Notes: generated by a model from the letters alone, not told the origin. A stretch of DNA of 64,000 nucleotides from CAYZJB01 sp964602985 (GCA_964602985.1 CAZRTJ010000018.1:1-64000); one strand, 5' to 3'. Shown: positions 26,321-36,020, counted from the stretch's first letter. A program made the numbers and translations.

Positions 26321-28546
26321 ATGAAAACGATATTTCTTCTTTCAATGACACTCGGATTAAGTATTGCACAGAATCCCGAAGCTGAATTATTCGTCTATTA
26401 TAACAACGGTCCCAGTGACGAATGGGTCATAATTTTTCCATTTCAAAACACAAGGTTGTTCGACAAGCATTTGAGGCCCTTACCGCTAACGATCAGGGCG
26501 GATTTTGGTGATCCTCAACTCTATTTAAATGCCTGCTACCAGGGTCAGGGAGAATATGGTCAAACTAACCCGGCAAGCACTAATGGAACCGTGTTTTATG
26601 GAAAATACGAGATCCAATTCGGGCAACGGATCAACAACGAATGGATACCGACTCAAGGTCTTAGCCGGTTCATCGATTTTCGAGACGACGAGTACGGCTG
26701 GAATCTCGCTGGTACGGCGATCGACGGAAGCGTCGATGGCTACAGTAATCAGGATTTCTTCGTTGTCTGCCTTTACAACTCATCAAATCCGTCGGCTTCT
26801 ACGATTAGATTCAGCAGTGTCAGCGCAAGTAATACCGGTCAGACCGGTTCGGGTTACGGCATTTGGGAATTGGGAAGCAAGACCGAACCCGGCGCCACGC
26901 AGGGCGCTCATACGACGCGGTTCAGGAATTTCAAAGCCACGTTAATAGGCAACGAATCGAACACCCCCGCCGCATTCACCGTGAATGGAAACACTTACCA
27001 AATCCCTTACAACGGAACATTGGAAACAGGTCTCGGTTTTTCTTCGCCAACGGCGTTGATTTCCACAAGCAACCGACTGCGACTCGCTACTCAGAGTAGC
27101 CTCTATCAACACGTCAATTTTGTCCGGTGGGTGGGCGGACCTGCTCTTGACACCACGTGGTCTTTGCCATTCGGCAGCCTCGCAGTCCACCCGGTGGCGA
27201 TCTACAAATGGAGCAATCAATGGCAGAAGATATTGGGTCAATCAGAATTTGGAAGTACCGCGCCGCTTGCCTTTACAAGCGATCACAAAATTGTTGCTTC
27301 CCAAGGGTACCAATATGAATGGTATATCAAGTGGGACTATGTCGGCTCTTGGCAATACTTGGGTAACACGAAAACGGTCAACGTAACTCCCTCTTACACA
27401 CCTACCAATGCGTTTACGCTCAAATGTTATCTTCGTGACTACCATGATACGGTGGCAGTGTGGTCGAACGAACACCGCGTAAGCTACGCGCCACCCGTGT
27501 CGGCCTCGATCAGTGGCCCGACGACGTGCATCGCGCAGTTCAGCACAGTCACCTGGTATGCAAACGTCTCGGGCGGTAATGGGGCATACACGTATCAATG
27601 GAAGAAAGACAATACGGTCGTCGGTACCGGCCCGTCTGTGACTCTGCAGGTGCCGGGAGGCTTCCGGTTGCACCTTACGGTCACGAGTACCTACGGTGCA
27701 CAGACATACTCCACCTACAAAGACATCTCGACCAGCGGTTGCGGGGGTGGTGGCGGCTGTCCGTTCGTGTTCATTGAATCCGACACCGGCGTGGTGCAGG
27801 ACAACAACATCCTGAACAGGTCAGAGTTCGAGGACAACGTTGGAGTCGACATCGTCGACCGATACCGGCTGAACGTGAAGCCGAGTTTGAACAGCGGCCA
27901 GTACAGGCTCTCGATCCAGGAACTGAACGACGATCACAGCTATTTCGACGCCTTTCGGCTCTATGCCGTCGATCATCCGGAAGGAACCGACATCGGAATT
28001 ACCGAAAACAACGACATCGTGCTTCTGTATCCGTCATACGTCGAATCCGCCTCCGAAGGCCGGATGAAAGATCAGGATTTGACGAGTGCCATCACGTTCA
28101 AGGAAGCCTTCGGTCTGCGAGGACAGAAATCGGATACGCTCCGGCTCAAGTTCAAACAAGACTCTGAGCGTATACGACATTGGAGCTCCGTCCGTTCTTC
28201 CCATCGCAGGGACTCGCTTGCCTTCCTGGCCAAGGTGGGCGATGTCGGAACGAACGCCTTACCGGGACCCAAGGATGAGTTTGCCTTCGTGTCAGACGGT
28301 TCCTCGTCATACAGCCTGTCCGGGCGGGAGAGTTCGTCCAGCCTGATCCTGCCGATCGCATCCATCCCGGACGCCATGACCATCGTGTGGAATCGGGATT
28401 ACACGGTCAGGGACATTGGCCTTACCCGTGTATTCTATGACGGCTTCATCCAGAGAGAATTACCGCTGGCCGAAGCTGTTCATTCTCACAAGGGCAAGAT
28501 CAGACGAGATCTCTCTGATGCGGACGGCAAATATGGCGAGTTATAG
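26321..28546 (+). CDS. Truncated large secreted protein, module 1
   Basis: A 741-residue protein with a signal peptide (MKTIFLLSMTLGLSIAQ). The N-terminal half (about 20-390) is of unknown fold and AT-richer DNA. A PKD/Ig-like domain follows (about 395-485, from SASISGPTTCIAQFSTVTWY), then a Gly run with CGGGGGCPFVFIE and a conserved C-terminal module (about 485-741). Compared with the gene at 30161, a TAG replaces TTG in the GELL codons and the reading frame ends before the last Ig-like part and the sorting domain. Loss of sorting should stop normal export or anchoring. Homology with the second copy is weak in the N-terminal half and near-perfect in the last 800 bases. Confidence 0.8.
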   Translation: MKTIFLLSMTLGLSIAQNPEAELFVYYNNGPSDEWVIIFPFQNTRLFDKHLRPLPLTIRADFGDPQLYLNACYQGQGEYGQTNPASTNGTVFYGKYEIQFGQRINNEWIPTQGLSRFIDFRDDEYGWNLAGTAIDGSVDGYSNQDFFVVCLYNSSNPSASTIRFSSVSASNTGQTGSGYGIWELGSKTEPGATQGAHTTRFRNFKATLIGNESNTPAAFTVNGNTYQIPYNGTLETGLGFSSPTALISTSNRLRLATQSSLYQHVNFVRWVGGPALDTTWSLPFGSLAVHPVAIYKWSNQWQKILGQSEFGSTAPLAFTSDHKIVASQGYQYEWYIKWDYVGSWQYLGNTKTVNVTPSYTPTNAFTLKCYLRDYHDTVAVWSNEHRVSYAPPVSASISGPTTCIAQFSTVTWYANVSGGNGAYTYQWKKDNTVVGTGPSVTLQVPGGFRLHLTVTSTYGAQTYSTYKDISTSGCGGGGGCPFVFIESDTGVVQDNNILNRSEFEDNVGVDIVDRYRLNVKPSLNSGQYRLSIQELNDDHSYFDAFRLYAVDHPEGTDIGITENNDIVLLYPSYVESASEGRMKDQDLTSAITFKEAFGLRGQKSDTLRLKFKQDSERIRHWSSVRSSHRRDSLAFLAKVGDVGTNALPGPKDEFAFVSDGSSSYSLSGRESSSSLILPIASIPDAMTIVWNRDYTVRDIGLTRVFYDGFIQRELPLAEAVHSHKGKIRRDLSDADGKYGEL

Positions 28547-28552
28547 CCCGGG
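27710..28552 (+). repeat. C-terminal cassette repeat, copy B
   Basis: Matches 31550-32392 at a constant offset of 3840 bases with no gaps. The sub-block 28121-28431 is identical over 311 bases to 31961-32271, while the 5' halves of the two genes are strongly diverged. This points to recent gene conversion or recombination between copies. Confidence 0.88.
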
Positions 28553-28976
28553 GAGCCGATCACGCTGGCGCCGCATCTTGACTTCACATGGCCCACTTCC
28601 TGACGCCAGCAAGATTTTTCAAGAAATTCTCAAAATACTATGTGGAAAATCGCCCTTCCCTGCATCTTATAGACAGGGATGTGCTATCCGGAGGAAATTT
28701 CTCAAGAAAACTTTGTAATGTTTTCTGAGTTCGCGGCACTATTAGGACACGATAACTCATTCACGCGAATTTGAATCCAAACCACTGAAACCGTACTCTG
28801 AGGGAGGTGATGAAAAAAATGATTCTGGGAGAATTTATGAGGGCTCTCATTTTTCTATGCGGAATTGTCATGTTCTGCGCGTGCGATACGGATCATAGAG
28901 GGCCCGATCCTTGCGGCGACGGCGAGATCAGCGCCGCGGATGCCGTGTGGAGTCATGGGGAAGGGGACTTGCAGAA
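28332..28976 (+). repeat. Module junction repeat, copy B
   Basis: Partner of 24522-25167. It covers the end of the module-1 secreted gene, the intergenic region and the start of the module-2 propeller gene. It differs from copy A by scattered substitutions, one restored base in the coding part and the length of an A-run (seven here, six in copy A). Confidence 0.85.
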
Positions 28977-30141
28977 TACAAAAAAGGTTGCCGCTGCACG
29001 AACAAAAAGGTGTCTAATGGCTCCTCTGGACACGCCCACAATTCAATGGTCGTTTGATATTGGCGGCGGCGGTACTGGAGCCGCTCCCGTAATAGCAGAA
29101 GATGGAACTATCTATCTGGTTGGAGAATATCCTGGAGCGCCAATTGGAGGTGGCATCCGCAATGCTGGCCTCTTAGCCATTTCGAATTCTGGACAGTTGA
29201 AGTGGTTCTTCCAAAAGCCTCTTGACCTTGGCTCAGGTAATGCGACAGCTCCTTTCTATACGACATCCGTATCATTTGGCACGGATGGTAGTATCTATGT
29301 GGGTTTTTGGGACAGCACATTCTATGCGCTCAATACCAATGGTGAGATTCTTTGGAGCTATGAATCGGATTACAACTTCACAGCCAACCCAGTAGTAGAC
29401 GGAAGCGGAAATGTTTATTCTGCAACAGACAGTATTTTTTCATTTTCGCCATCTGGGACGATAAGGTGGCGATTTGGTCATCCAAATTTCGATACCGGGT
29501 GTTTCGGCCTTGCTCTGGGCAAGACTACGATCGTTGCGCGATATCCGATTGACGGTGTTGTCGGATTGAACCTCAAAGGACAACTTGTCTGGCAGTATCC
29601 TATTACTGGTTTTACAGGCCATTATGGAATTCTCTTGGATGAGCAAGACAACATCTACCTTAAGATTGATAACAACAACCTGATTTCACTGGATAAGAGC
29701 GGGTCTGTGCGATGGGAAAGTACAGCAGGTGGTTTGGCGGGAATTAGTGATCTGGTTCTTAGGGGTGATTACCTCTATTTTGCGTCATTTAATTCTCTGT
29801 ATCGTCTTCACAAGGATTCTGGCAATGTCGTTCACCATGTAGCAACCTGCCCGAATTATTTTGATCCCTTCATGTCGCCACTTGTGGATGATAACGGGAA
29901 TGTGATCATTGCTTCCCGCTGGGCCGGTTGGCAGTCGGTTCAGCACATACCTGCGAATACCCCTCTTATTGCATGTGTGAGTCACGAAAACTCAAAGCTG
30001 TGGGAAATACCTGTTCTAGGAGCTGAGTTCAGCGATCTAATGGGCTATTTGGCGCTGTCACCTACTGGTCAGATCGTTGTAGCCACTTACTCTGGGGCTT
30101 CCCAAAACTCACCAACAAATAGACTTTATCTCTTACAATAA
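28837..30141 (+). CDS. PQQ-like beta-propeller lipoprotein, module 2
   Basis: A 434-residue paralogue of the gene at 25028. The lipoprotein signal MRALIFLCGIVMFCAC ends in a lipobox-like FCAC, followed by the same GPDPCGDGEISAADAVWSHGEGD segment, then blades such as EDGTIYLVGEYPGAP and GTDGSIYVGFWDSTFYAL. Only the first about 45 mature residues are near-identical to module 1; the blades are about half identical by eye, so their surfaces differ. ATG 28837 has GGGAG upstream. In this copy the seven-A run also puts ATG 28810 in frame (MKKMILGEF...), a possible longer start that module 1 lacks. Confidence 0.8.
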   Translation: MRALIFLCGIVMFCACDTDHRGPDPCGDGEISAADAVWSHGEGDLQNTKKVAAARTKRCLMAPLDTPTIQWSFDIGGGGTGAAPVIAEDGTIYLVGEYPGAPIGGGIRNAGLLAISNSGQLKWFFQKPLDLGSGNATAPFYTTSVSFGTDGSIYVGFWDSTFYALNTNGEILWSYESDYNFTANPVVDGSGNVYSATDSIFSFSPSGTIRWRFGHPNFDTGCFGLALGKTTIVARYPIDGVVGLNLKGQLVWQYPITGFTGHYGILLDEQDNIYLKIDNNNLISLDKSGSVRWESTAGGLAGISDLVLRGDYLYFASFNSLYRLHKDSGNVVHHVATCPNYFDPFMSPLVDDNGNVIIASRWAGWQSVQHIPANTPLIACVSHENSKLWEIPVLGAEFSDLMGYLALSPTGQIVVATYSGASQNSPTNRLYLLQ

Positions 30142-30160
30142 GAATCTGTGGAGAAAGACA

Positions 30161-32818
30161 ATGAGAACTTCAGTTGTGATATTACTCGTATTTATCACGA
30201 AACACGTTATGGGTCAGTACGAACCTGATATTGGAAATGGCGAATTGCTGGTCGCTTTTCGCGGTATTCAAGATTCATCTAAGGAAGTTTCAATTCAGGC
30301 TATTTCAACTGTCTATGACAAAAATTTTCAAGTTATAACGGCCGATACCGCCTATCAAGAAAAGAGCGGACTTGTATTACGACTCAATGCCGGCTATGAC
30401 GCTGCTAACGTTGGGACGCATTGGACAATTTATTATGGCAAGTATTTGGTGAGGTTTTGGCAAATTCATCACAATCAGCCGCGTACTCAATTGGGATCTG
30501 ACATGGTAATTGATTTTCGAGATGCGGATTACAACAACGACCTAGTTTATTATGCATACAATGGTACTGGACAAAAGGACTTCTTTGCATTGATGGATTA
30601 TGATAATAGCGGCAACAGCACTCCAGGTGGCAGTCAGGCGACGCAGTATTTCCGATACGGTCCAACTTACCAGTCGACTTCATTAAATACATCAATTTGG
30701 GTCATGTGGAATGGCAGATTCGATCCAGATAAAACTCAAAATCAACTCGCCTTCCAGAACTTCAAGCTAACGACTCAAGGTATTGGCGATTCTCCCTCCT
30801 ATACGATTGCCATCAATGGATCCAATTACGCGATGAATGGGAATGCAACGAAGAGTGTCGGGCTTGGGTTTTCGAACCCCTTGTCTGCATCCATTACTGT
30901 TCCCAGCAAGCTTCCAAGCAATACCCCGAACAGATTTTCGTGGTTCAGCACGTGGGACGGAAATGCGACATACAATACGAATAACACCGTGACCTTTGAT
31001 GGTAATTTATCCAAAACTGTGACGGCAAACTATGTATCCACATACCAGAATTGCGTGTTGGGCGGTCCAACCACATTTAGTAACGGTTGTTCTCCTTTTT
31101 ATCTTGCCAGCCTGGGCCGCCCCGACCTTTTTGATTATTGTACGTTTGAATGGCGTATCAAATACGACGCGATCGGTGTATGGCAGACCATCAGCACGTC
31201 ATGGGTGGTAACAATAACTCCACCGCAATACAACTCAAATTACAATTTTGAGCTTCAATGTATCATGAAGGATCAGAGTCTGAAAATAACCTGCCCATCG
31301 AATATCATTCGCGTTACCTACGCACCGCCATTATCTGATGTCATCATTTATGGTTCGACCAGTTGTATCACGCAATTCAGTACGGTCACCTGGTATGCCG
31401 ACCCTTCAGGTGGTGATGGCGCATACACTTACCAATGGAAGAAGGGGAATTCCGTCGTGGGAACTGGCCCGTCTGTAAGTCTGTATGTTACAGGTGGATT
31501 CCGACTACATTTAACAGTGTCAAGTGGTGACTACTGTGTCCAGTCTGCCTCCACCTACAAAGACATCTCGACCAGCGGTTGCGGCGGTGGTGGCGGCTGT
31601 CCGTTCGTTTTCATTGAATCCGACACCGGCCTGGTGCAGGACAATAACATCCTGAACAAATCCGAATTTGAAGAGAATGTCGGGGTAGACATCACCGACC
31701 GATACCGGCTGAACGTGAAGCCGAGTTTGAAGGGCGGCCAGTACAGACTCTCGATCCAGGAACTGAACGACGATCACAGCTATTTCGACGCCTTCCGGCT
31801 CTATGCCGTCGATCATCCGGAAGGAACCGATATCGGAATTACCGAAAACAACGACATCGTGCTTCTGTATCCGTCATGCGTCGAATCCGCCTCCGATGCC
31901 AGGATGCATGAGCAGGACTTATCCGGAGCGATTGGATTCAGCGAAGCATTTGGACTGACCGGACAGAAATCGGATACGCTCCGGCTCAAGTTCAAACAAG
32001 ACTCTGAGCGTATACGACATTGGAGCTCCGTCCGTTCTTCCCATCGCAGGGACTCGCTTGCCTTCCTGGCCAAGGTGGGCGATGTCGGAACGAACGCCTT
32101 ACCGGGACCCAAGGATGAGTTTGCCTTCGTGTCAGACGGTTCCTCGTCATACAGCCTGTCCGGGCGGGAGAGTTCGTCCAGCCTGATCCTGCCGATCGCA
32201 TCCATCCCGGACGCCATGACCATCGTGTGGAATCGGGATTACACGGTCAGGGACATTGGCCTTACCCGTGTGTTCTATGACGGCTTCATCCAGAGAGAAT
32301 TGCCGCTGGCCGAGGCTGTTCATTCTCACAAGGGCAGGATCAGACGAGAACTCTCGGATGCGGACGGCAAATATGGCGAGTTATTGTCCGGGGAGACGAT
32401 CACGCTGGCGTTTAACAGCAACGCGCCGCTCAGGCAGGGTTACGTGCGAGATTTTGTGTTGGAAACGACGGGCCGATACACAGGCCATCAGTCGAGGACA
32501 TCCTTCAGGAAATCCGAGTCGACAAAATCCTTTGTCCCGACAAAATTCGAACTGGTTGGCAATTACCCGAACCCGTTCAATCCGACGACGAGCATCGTTT
32601 ATGACATTGCTGACCGATCGGACGTTCGCATTTCCATTTTCAATAGCCTGGGTCAGCTTGTTCGGGAATTCAACGAAGGCGTCCGCGCTCAGGGCCGATA
32701 CACGCTCACATGGGATGGCAAGAATGACGCCGGCAAACAAGCGCCGAGCGGAGTTTATGTTTACCAATTGACTGCCGGGCAGTTTGTTCAGACGAAGAAA
32801 ATGACGCTCGTGAAGTAG
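30161..32818 (+). CDS. Large secreted protein with type IX sorting domain, module 2
   Basis: An 885-residue protein with a signal peptide (MRTSVVILLVFITKHVMGQ). The N-terminal half shares only short matches with module 1 (YYGKYLVRFWQ; VIDFRDADYNND) and has a repeat-like segment WDGNATYNTNNTVTFDGN. A PKD/Ig-like domain (about 405-490) follows, then the conserved CGGGGGCPFVFIESDTG module, and a C-terminal sorting domain (about 800-885) with FELVGNYPNPFNPTTSIVYD, WDGKNDAGKQAPSGVYVYQL and KKMTLVK. Such a C-terminal domain directs secretion and surface attachment by the type IX (Por) system. Starts 19 bases after the propeller gene, so the pair is an operon. The 5' half is AT-rich against its surroundings. 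Ligand unknown. Confidence 0.85.
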   Translation: MRTSVVILLVFITKHVMGQYEPDIGNGELLVAFRGIQDSSKEVSIQAISTVYDKNFQVITADTAYQEKSGLVLRLNAGYDAANVGTHWTIYYGKYLVRFWQIHHNQPRTQLGSDMVIDFRDADYNNDLVYYAYNGTGQKDFFALMDYDNSGNSTPGGSQATQYFRYGPTYQSTSLNTSIWVMWNGRFDPDKTQNQLAFQNFKLTTQGIGDSPSYTIAINGSNYAMNGNATKSVGLGFSNPLSASITVPSKLPSNTPNRFSWFSTWDGNATYNTNNTVTFDGNLSKTVTANYVSTYQNCVLGGPTTFSNGCSPFYLASLGRPDLFDYCTFEWRIKYDAIGVWQTISTSWVVTITPPQYNSNYNFELQCIMKDQSLKITCPSNIIRVTYAPPLSDVIIYGSTSCITQFSTVTWYADPSGGDGAYTYQWKKGNSVVGTGPSVSLYVTGGFRLHLTVSSGDYCVQSASTYKDISTSGCGGGGGCPFVFIESDTGLVQDNNILNKSEFEENVGVDITDRYRLNVKPSLKGGQYRLSIQELNDDHSYFDAFRLYAVDHPEGTDIGITENNDIVLLYPSCVESASDARMHEQDLSGAIGFSEAFGLTGQKSDTLRLKFKQDSERIRHWSSVRSSHRRDSLAFLAKVGDVGTNALPGPKDEFAFVSDGSSSYSLSGRESSSSLILPIASIPDAMTIVWNRDYTVRDIGLTRVFYDGFIQRELPLAEAVHSHKGRIRRELSDADGKYGELLSGETITLAFNSNAPLRQGYVRDFVLETTGRYTGHQSRTSFRKSESTKSFVPTKFELVGNYPNPFNPTTSIVYDIADRSDVRISIFNSLGQLVREFNEGVRAQGRYTLTWDGKNDAGKQAPSGVYVYQLTAGQFVQTKKMTLVK
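31550..32392 (+). repeat. C-terminal cassette repeat, copy C
   Basis: Full-length source-type copy of the cassette at 27710-28552; here the reading frame continues into the sorting domain rather than stopping. Confidence 0.85.
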
Positions 32819-32837
32819 ACTGCCTCCACCCTTCATT

Positions 32838-32872
32838 CAACGCCGGTTCGCTAAGGGCCGGCGTTGGCTTTA
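32838..32872 (+). terminator. Likely terminator of module 2
   Basis: A 9-bp stem CAACGCCGG (32838-32846) with CCGGCGTTG (32858-32866), followed by GCTTTAT, a weak T tract. Confidence 0.6.
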
Positions 32873-32905
32873 TCTCGCATGTCGCGCTAGTCACGCAAGT
32901 CAGGG

Positions 32906-32934
32906 TTGACTCGGAAGTCGCCAATTCATACTTT
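32906..32934 (+). promoter_or_regulatory. Promoter of the SOD gene
   Basis: TTGACT (32906-32911), 17 bases, TACTTT (32929-32934), 35 bases before the ATG. Confidence 0.5.
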
Positions 32935-32969
32935 ACGGCGTTCATAGAAGATCAACCAAAGGACCCCTC

Positions 32970-33584
32970 ATGGCCTTTACCCTTCCCTCGCTTCCCTACA
33001 CCCACAATGCATTGGAACCTCACATCGATGAGATGACGATGCAGATCCATCACGGCAAACATCATCAGGCGTACATCAACAATGCGAATGCCGCTCTGGA
33101 GAAACATCCGGAGTTCCAAAATAAATCGGTCGAGGAGTTGCTGAAAAACATCAACTCCATTCCGGAGGACATTCGAGCGGTGATTCGAAACAATGCCGGG
33201 GGACATGCGAATCACAGCCTGTTCTGGACGGTGATGGGACCGGGCAAAGGCGGAATGCCTTCGGGCAAGCTGGCCGAGGCGATTCAGGCCACCTTCGGTA
33301 GTTTTGAAAAGTTCAAAGAAGACTTCGGCAAAGCCGCGACGACGCGTTTTGGCAGCGGCTGGGCATGGCTGGGTGTCGATGCGAAAGGCAGCCTCGTCGT
33401 GACCAGCACCGCCAATCAAGATAGCCCGTTGATGGATGGACAGACCCCGATCCTGGGTCTGGACGTGTGGGAACATGCGTATTACCTGAAGTATCAGAAC
33501 CGCCGGCCCGATTACGTCGCGGCCTTTTGGAGCGTCGTGAATTGGGAGAAGGTCGGCGAATATTATTCCGCCGCGAAAAAGTAG
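32970..33584 (+). CDS. sodA: Superoxide dismutase, Mn/Fe family (Mn-type signature)
   Basis: A 204-residue enzyme that dismutates superoxide. Metal ligands are H27, H82 (GGHANHSLFW), D165 and H169 (LDVWEHAYY). The outer-sphere Gln at 150 (TANQDSPL) is the position typical of Mn enzymes, though cambialistic forms cannot be excluded. No signal peptide, so cytoplasmic. SD AAAGGACC upstream. Followed after 9 bases by nuoB. Confidence 0.95.
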   Translation: MAFTLPSLPYTHNALEPHIDEMTMQIHHGKHHQAYINNANAALEKHPEFQNKSVEELLKNINSIPEDIRAVIRNNAGGHANHSLFWTVMGPGKGGMPSGKLAEAIQATFGSFEKFKEDFGKAATTRFGSGWAWLGVDAKGSLVVTSTANQDSPLMDGQTPILGLDVWEHAYYLKYQNRRPDYVAAFWSVVNWEKVGEYYSAAKK

Positions 33585-33593
33585 GAATCGACT

Positions 33594-34166
33594 ATGGACC
33601 TGACCAGGGAAATCAAAGACAATTTCTTGACGACGACCGTCGAAGCGCTGTGGAACTGGGGCCGCAAGAATTCGCTCTGGCCGATGCCTTTCGGGACGGC
33701 GTGTTGTGCGATCGAAATGATGGCGACGCTGGGTCCCCGCTACGACCTGGCGCGATTTGGCGCGGAGGCCATTCGTTTCTCGCCTCGCCAGTCGGATATG
33801 ATGATCGTGTCGGGGCGTGTGTCGATCAAAATGATGCCTGTCCTCAAGAGAATCTGGGATCAAATGCCCGACCCGAAATGGTGCATCTCCATGGGCGCCT
33901 GCGCCTCCTCCGGCGGATTTTTTAATACGTATACTCTGATCCAGGGTGTCGATCAGTTCATCCCCGTGGATGTGTACATCCCCGGTTGTCCGCCACGCCC
34001 CGAAGGTCTGATTGAAGCGGTGATGAAAATTCAAAAACTGATCACAAAAAGGGAAAAGGTTTACGATCGGGACGCCCTGGACGACGGCATGTACGGCGAC
34101 GATCGTGTCGGCATTCAAGGCCGTGGAAAAGATCTCGTACCGGAAGTGGTGACTGGAAAATACTGA
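33594..34166 (+). CDS. nuoB: NADH-quinone oxidoreductase subunit B
   Basis: A 190-residue PSST-type subunit that carries the last [4Fe-4S] cluster (N2) near the quinone site. Its four cysteines are present: C37 and C38 (GTACCAIE), C103 (GACASSGG) and C132 (PGCPPRPEG). Length is normal. It sits alone behind sod, 9 bases downstream, with no nuoA, nuoC or nuoD in the window, and a terminator follows. It could serve a complex I whose other genes lie elsewhere, or be an extra copy. Confidence 0.93.
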   Translation: MDLTREIKDNFLTTTVEALWNWGRKNSLWPMPFGTACCAIEMMATLGPRYDLARFGAEAIRFSPRQSDMMIVSGRVSIKMMPVLKRIWDQMPDPKWCISMGACASSGGFFNTYTLIQGVDQFIPVDVYIPGCPPRPEGLIEAVMKIQKLITKREKVYDRDALDDGMYGDDRVGIQGRGKDLVPEVVTGKY

Positions 34167-34190
34167 AAACCAAGTTGCGCGTGCGATGAT

Positions 34191-34225
34191 AAGGCTGTCT
34201 CAGGTTTGAGGCAGCCTTTATTATT
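34191..34225 (+). terminator. Terminator after nuoB
   Basis: Stem AAGGCTG (34191-34197) with CAGCCTT (34212-34218), extended by CTCA/TGAG in the loop, then TATTATTT. Confidence 0.8.
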
Positions 34226-34757
34226 TGCTTCGTACGGGTCTACTGTGAATATAGCTGCAATTTGCTCTATGAAAGAGATGGCAGTGTTGATATTCTCAGG
34301 ATTTCGGAATCCGCAAGTTGTCCTTTTGACTTCTTGAATCATTCCCTCAGGCTTCAGCCTGAGGAATGCAATGTCGGAAGTAAGGAAATCCGGGCTTTAG
34401 CCCATATCGATTCACTGCATCACGATTCAGAATTCCATGCTTTCGCAGAAAATTCACAACTTCACGGCAAATTGGATTTTTTTCGGCGCGTTCTGCGTCA
34501 TGTGTTCGATTAGATTTCTGCAAAAAGATGGCGGCAGAGTTTTTTTCACGTCGTTTGGCGGACCGGACCTGATGGATCCAAAACCGGAGGCAGTGCATGA
34601 TATCACTCCGCTAAAGCCCCCTTTTGGCGTGTGCGTTTTTCTTGTCGATCTCAAAAAGCGTTGAGGAATGGGTAGACTTTCATCACTTTGATTTCTTAAC
34701 AGTATCCAATAATTCAGGTTCCAGCGTTCCCTACAGCTTGATCCAAAACAAATACAG
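34226..34757. other. Intergenic region with REP-like palindromes
   Basis: 532 bases without a convincing gene; open frames here are short and lack family features. It holds a 20-base palindrome CCTCAGGCTTCAGCCTGAGG (34345-34364) and GGGCTTTAGCCC (34392-34403), plus GCTAAAGCCCC near 34606. The core GGCTnnAGCC recurs at 54717-55062. Confidence 0.6.
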
Positions 34758-36020
34758 ATGAACCCCTCGATCATGACCTCCCTGGACGACACGCTCCGGT
34801 ATCTCTACGATCTTCAGCTATTCGGCATGAAGCTCGGGCTGGAGAATATCCGACGACTGTGCGAGCATGCGAGTCGACCGCAGGGTGCGTACCGCAGTTT
34901 CCATATTGCGGGCACCAACGGCAAAGGATCCACCTGTGCCATGCTTGCCTCCGTACTTCAAAAGGCCGGGTATCGTGTCGGACTCTATACGAGTCCGCAT
35001 ATCCACCGCTTCCATGAACGCATCCGCGTAAACGGCGACATGATTTCGGATGAAGACCTGATTCGATGGACGCAGTATTTTCGATCCGAAATTGACAAAC
35101 GCAAATGCACGTTCTTTGAAGCCACGACGGCGATCGCGTTTTCCTATTTTGCCGAACAACGCATCGACGTCGCGGTGATCGAAACGGGACTCGGCGGCCG
35201 ACTGGACGCGACGAACATCCTCGATCCGGAGATTGCGATCATCACGTCGGTCGGACTGGATCACACCGAGCATCTCGGTTCGACGGTAGAGGCGATCGCA
35301 TTGGAAAAAGCCGGAATTATCAAGCGCGGTTCTCCTGTCGTCATCGGCTGGATGGAACCGAACGTGAAAGGCGTTTTTCAGAAGGAGTCCAGAGAGAAAT
35401 CGGCAGCGCTTTTCGCGGCGGACGATTGCGCGCAGATCCGCAATGTGCGGGTGACCGCATCGGGAGTATCGTTTGATCTCGATCTTCCGGATCGGACGAT
35501 ATCGTCGATGGAGACTTCGTTTCATGGACGACACCAGGCTGAGAATGCGGCCCTGGTTGGACTTGCGTTATCCTCGCTCCGTGCATTTCCAATTTCGGAG
35601 GACGTAATTCGTGCGGGTCTACGCGAGGCGAAGTGGAAAGGGCGATTTCATGTCGTGGGGACCGACCCGTTGATCATCGTCGATGCGGCGCACAATGCCT
35701 CGGCGTTCGATGCCTTGCTGAAGACGCTGGAGCAGACATATCCCGCCAAACGCAAACATCTGATCATCGGTATGCTGAAAGACAAGGACTACCGGGGCAT
35801 CACGGAGCGATTGGAGTCAGGATTCGAGCGCATCGTCACGGTGCGTCCCAATTCCCCTCGCGCGCTGGACGCGGAGGAATTGGCGCGATGTTTTCGCCGT
35901 CCCGTGGAGGCCATTTCCAAAACGACAGACGCTCTGGACTATCTTCGTCAGCGCGCCTCGACGGACGATCTGATCGTTGTGTCAGGGTCTCACTTTGTCT
36001 TGTCGGAAGTGGACTTTTGA
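34758..36020 (+). CDS. folC: Folylpolyglutamate/dihydrofolate synthase
   Basis: A 420-residue Mur-ligase-fold enzyme that adds Glu to dihydropteroate and folates. Motifs: FHIAGTNGKGSTCAMLASVL (P-loop), GLYTSPHIHRFHERIRVNG, FEATTAIAFSYFAEQ, ETGLGGRLDATNI and LDHTEHLG; the C-terminal domain carries DAAHNASAFDALL. Normal length. The last 31 bases overlap the ferredoxin gene on the other strand. Confidence 0.96.
   Translation: MNPSIMTSLDDTLRYLYDLQLFGMKLGLENIRRLCEHASRPQGAYRSFHIAGTNGKGSTCAMLASVLQKAGYRVGLYTSPHIHRFHERIRVNGDMISDEDLIRWTQYFRSEIDKRKCTFFEATTAIAFSYFAEQRIDVAVIETGLGGRLDATNILDPEIAIITSVGLDHTEHLGSTVEAIALEKAGIIKRGSPVVIGWMEPNVKGVFQKESREKSAALFAADDCAQIRNVRVTASGVSFDLDLPDRTISSMETSFHGRHQAENAALVGLALSSLRAFPISEDVIRAGLREAKWKGRFHVVGTDPLIIVDAAHNASAFDALLKTLEQTYPAKRKHLIIGMLKDKDYRGITERLESGFERIVTVRPNSPRALDAEELARCFRRPVEAISKTTDALDYLRQRASTDDLIVVSGSHFVLSEVDF

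Noticed and set aside
34437..34664. 75-codon frame upstream of folC
   Set aside because: No SD, no domain, lies in palindrome-rich intergenic DNA with AT-rich composition.
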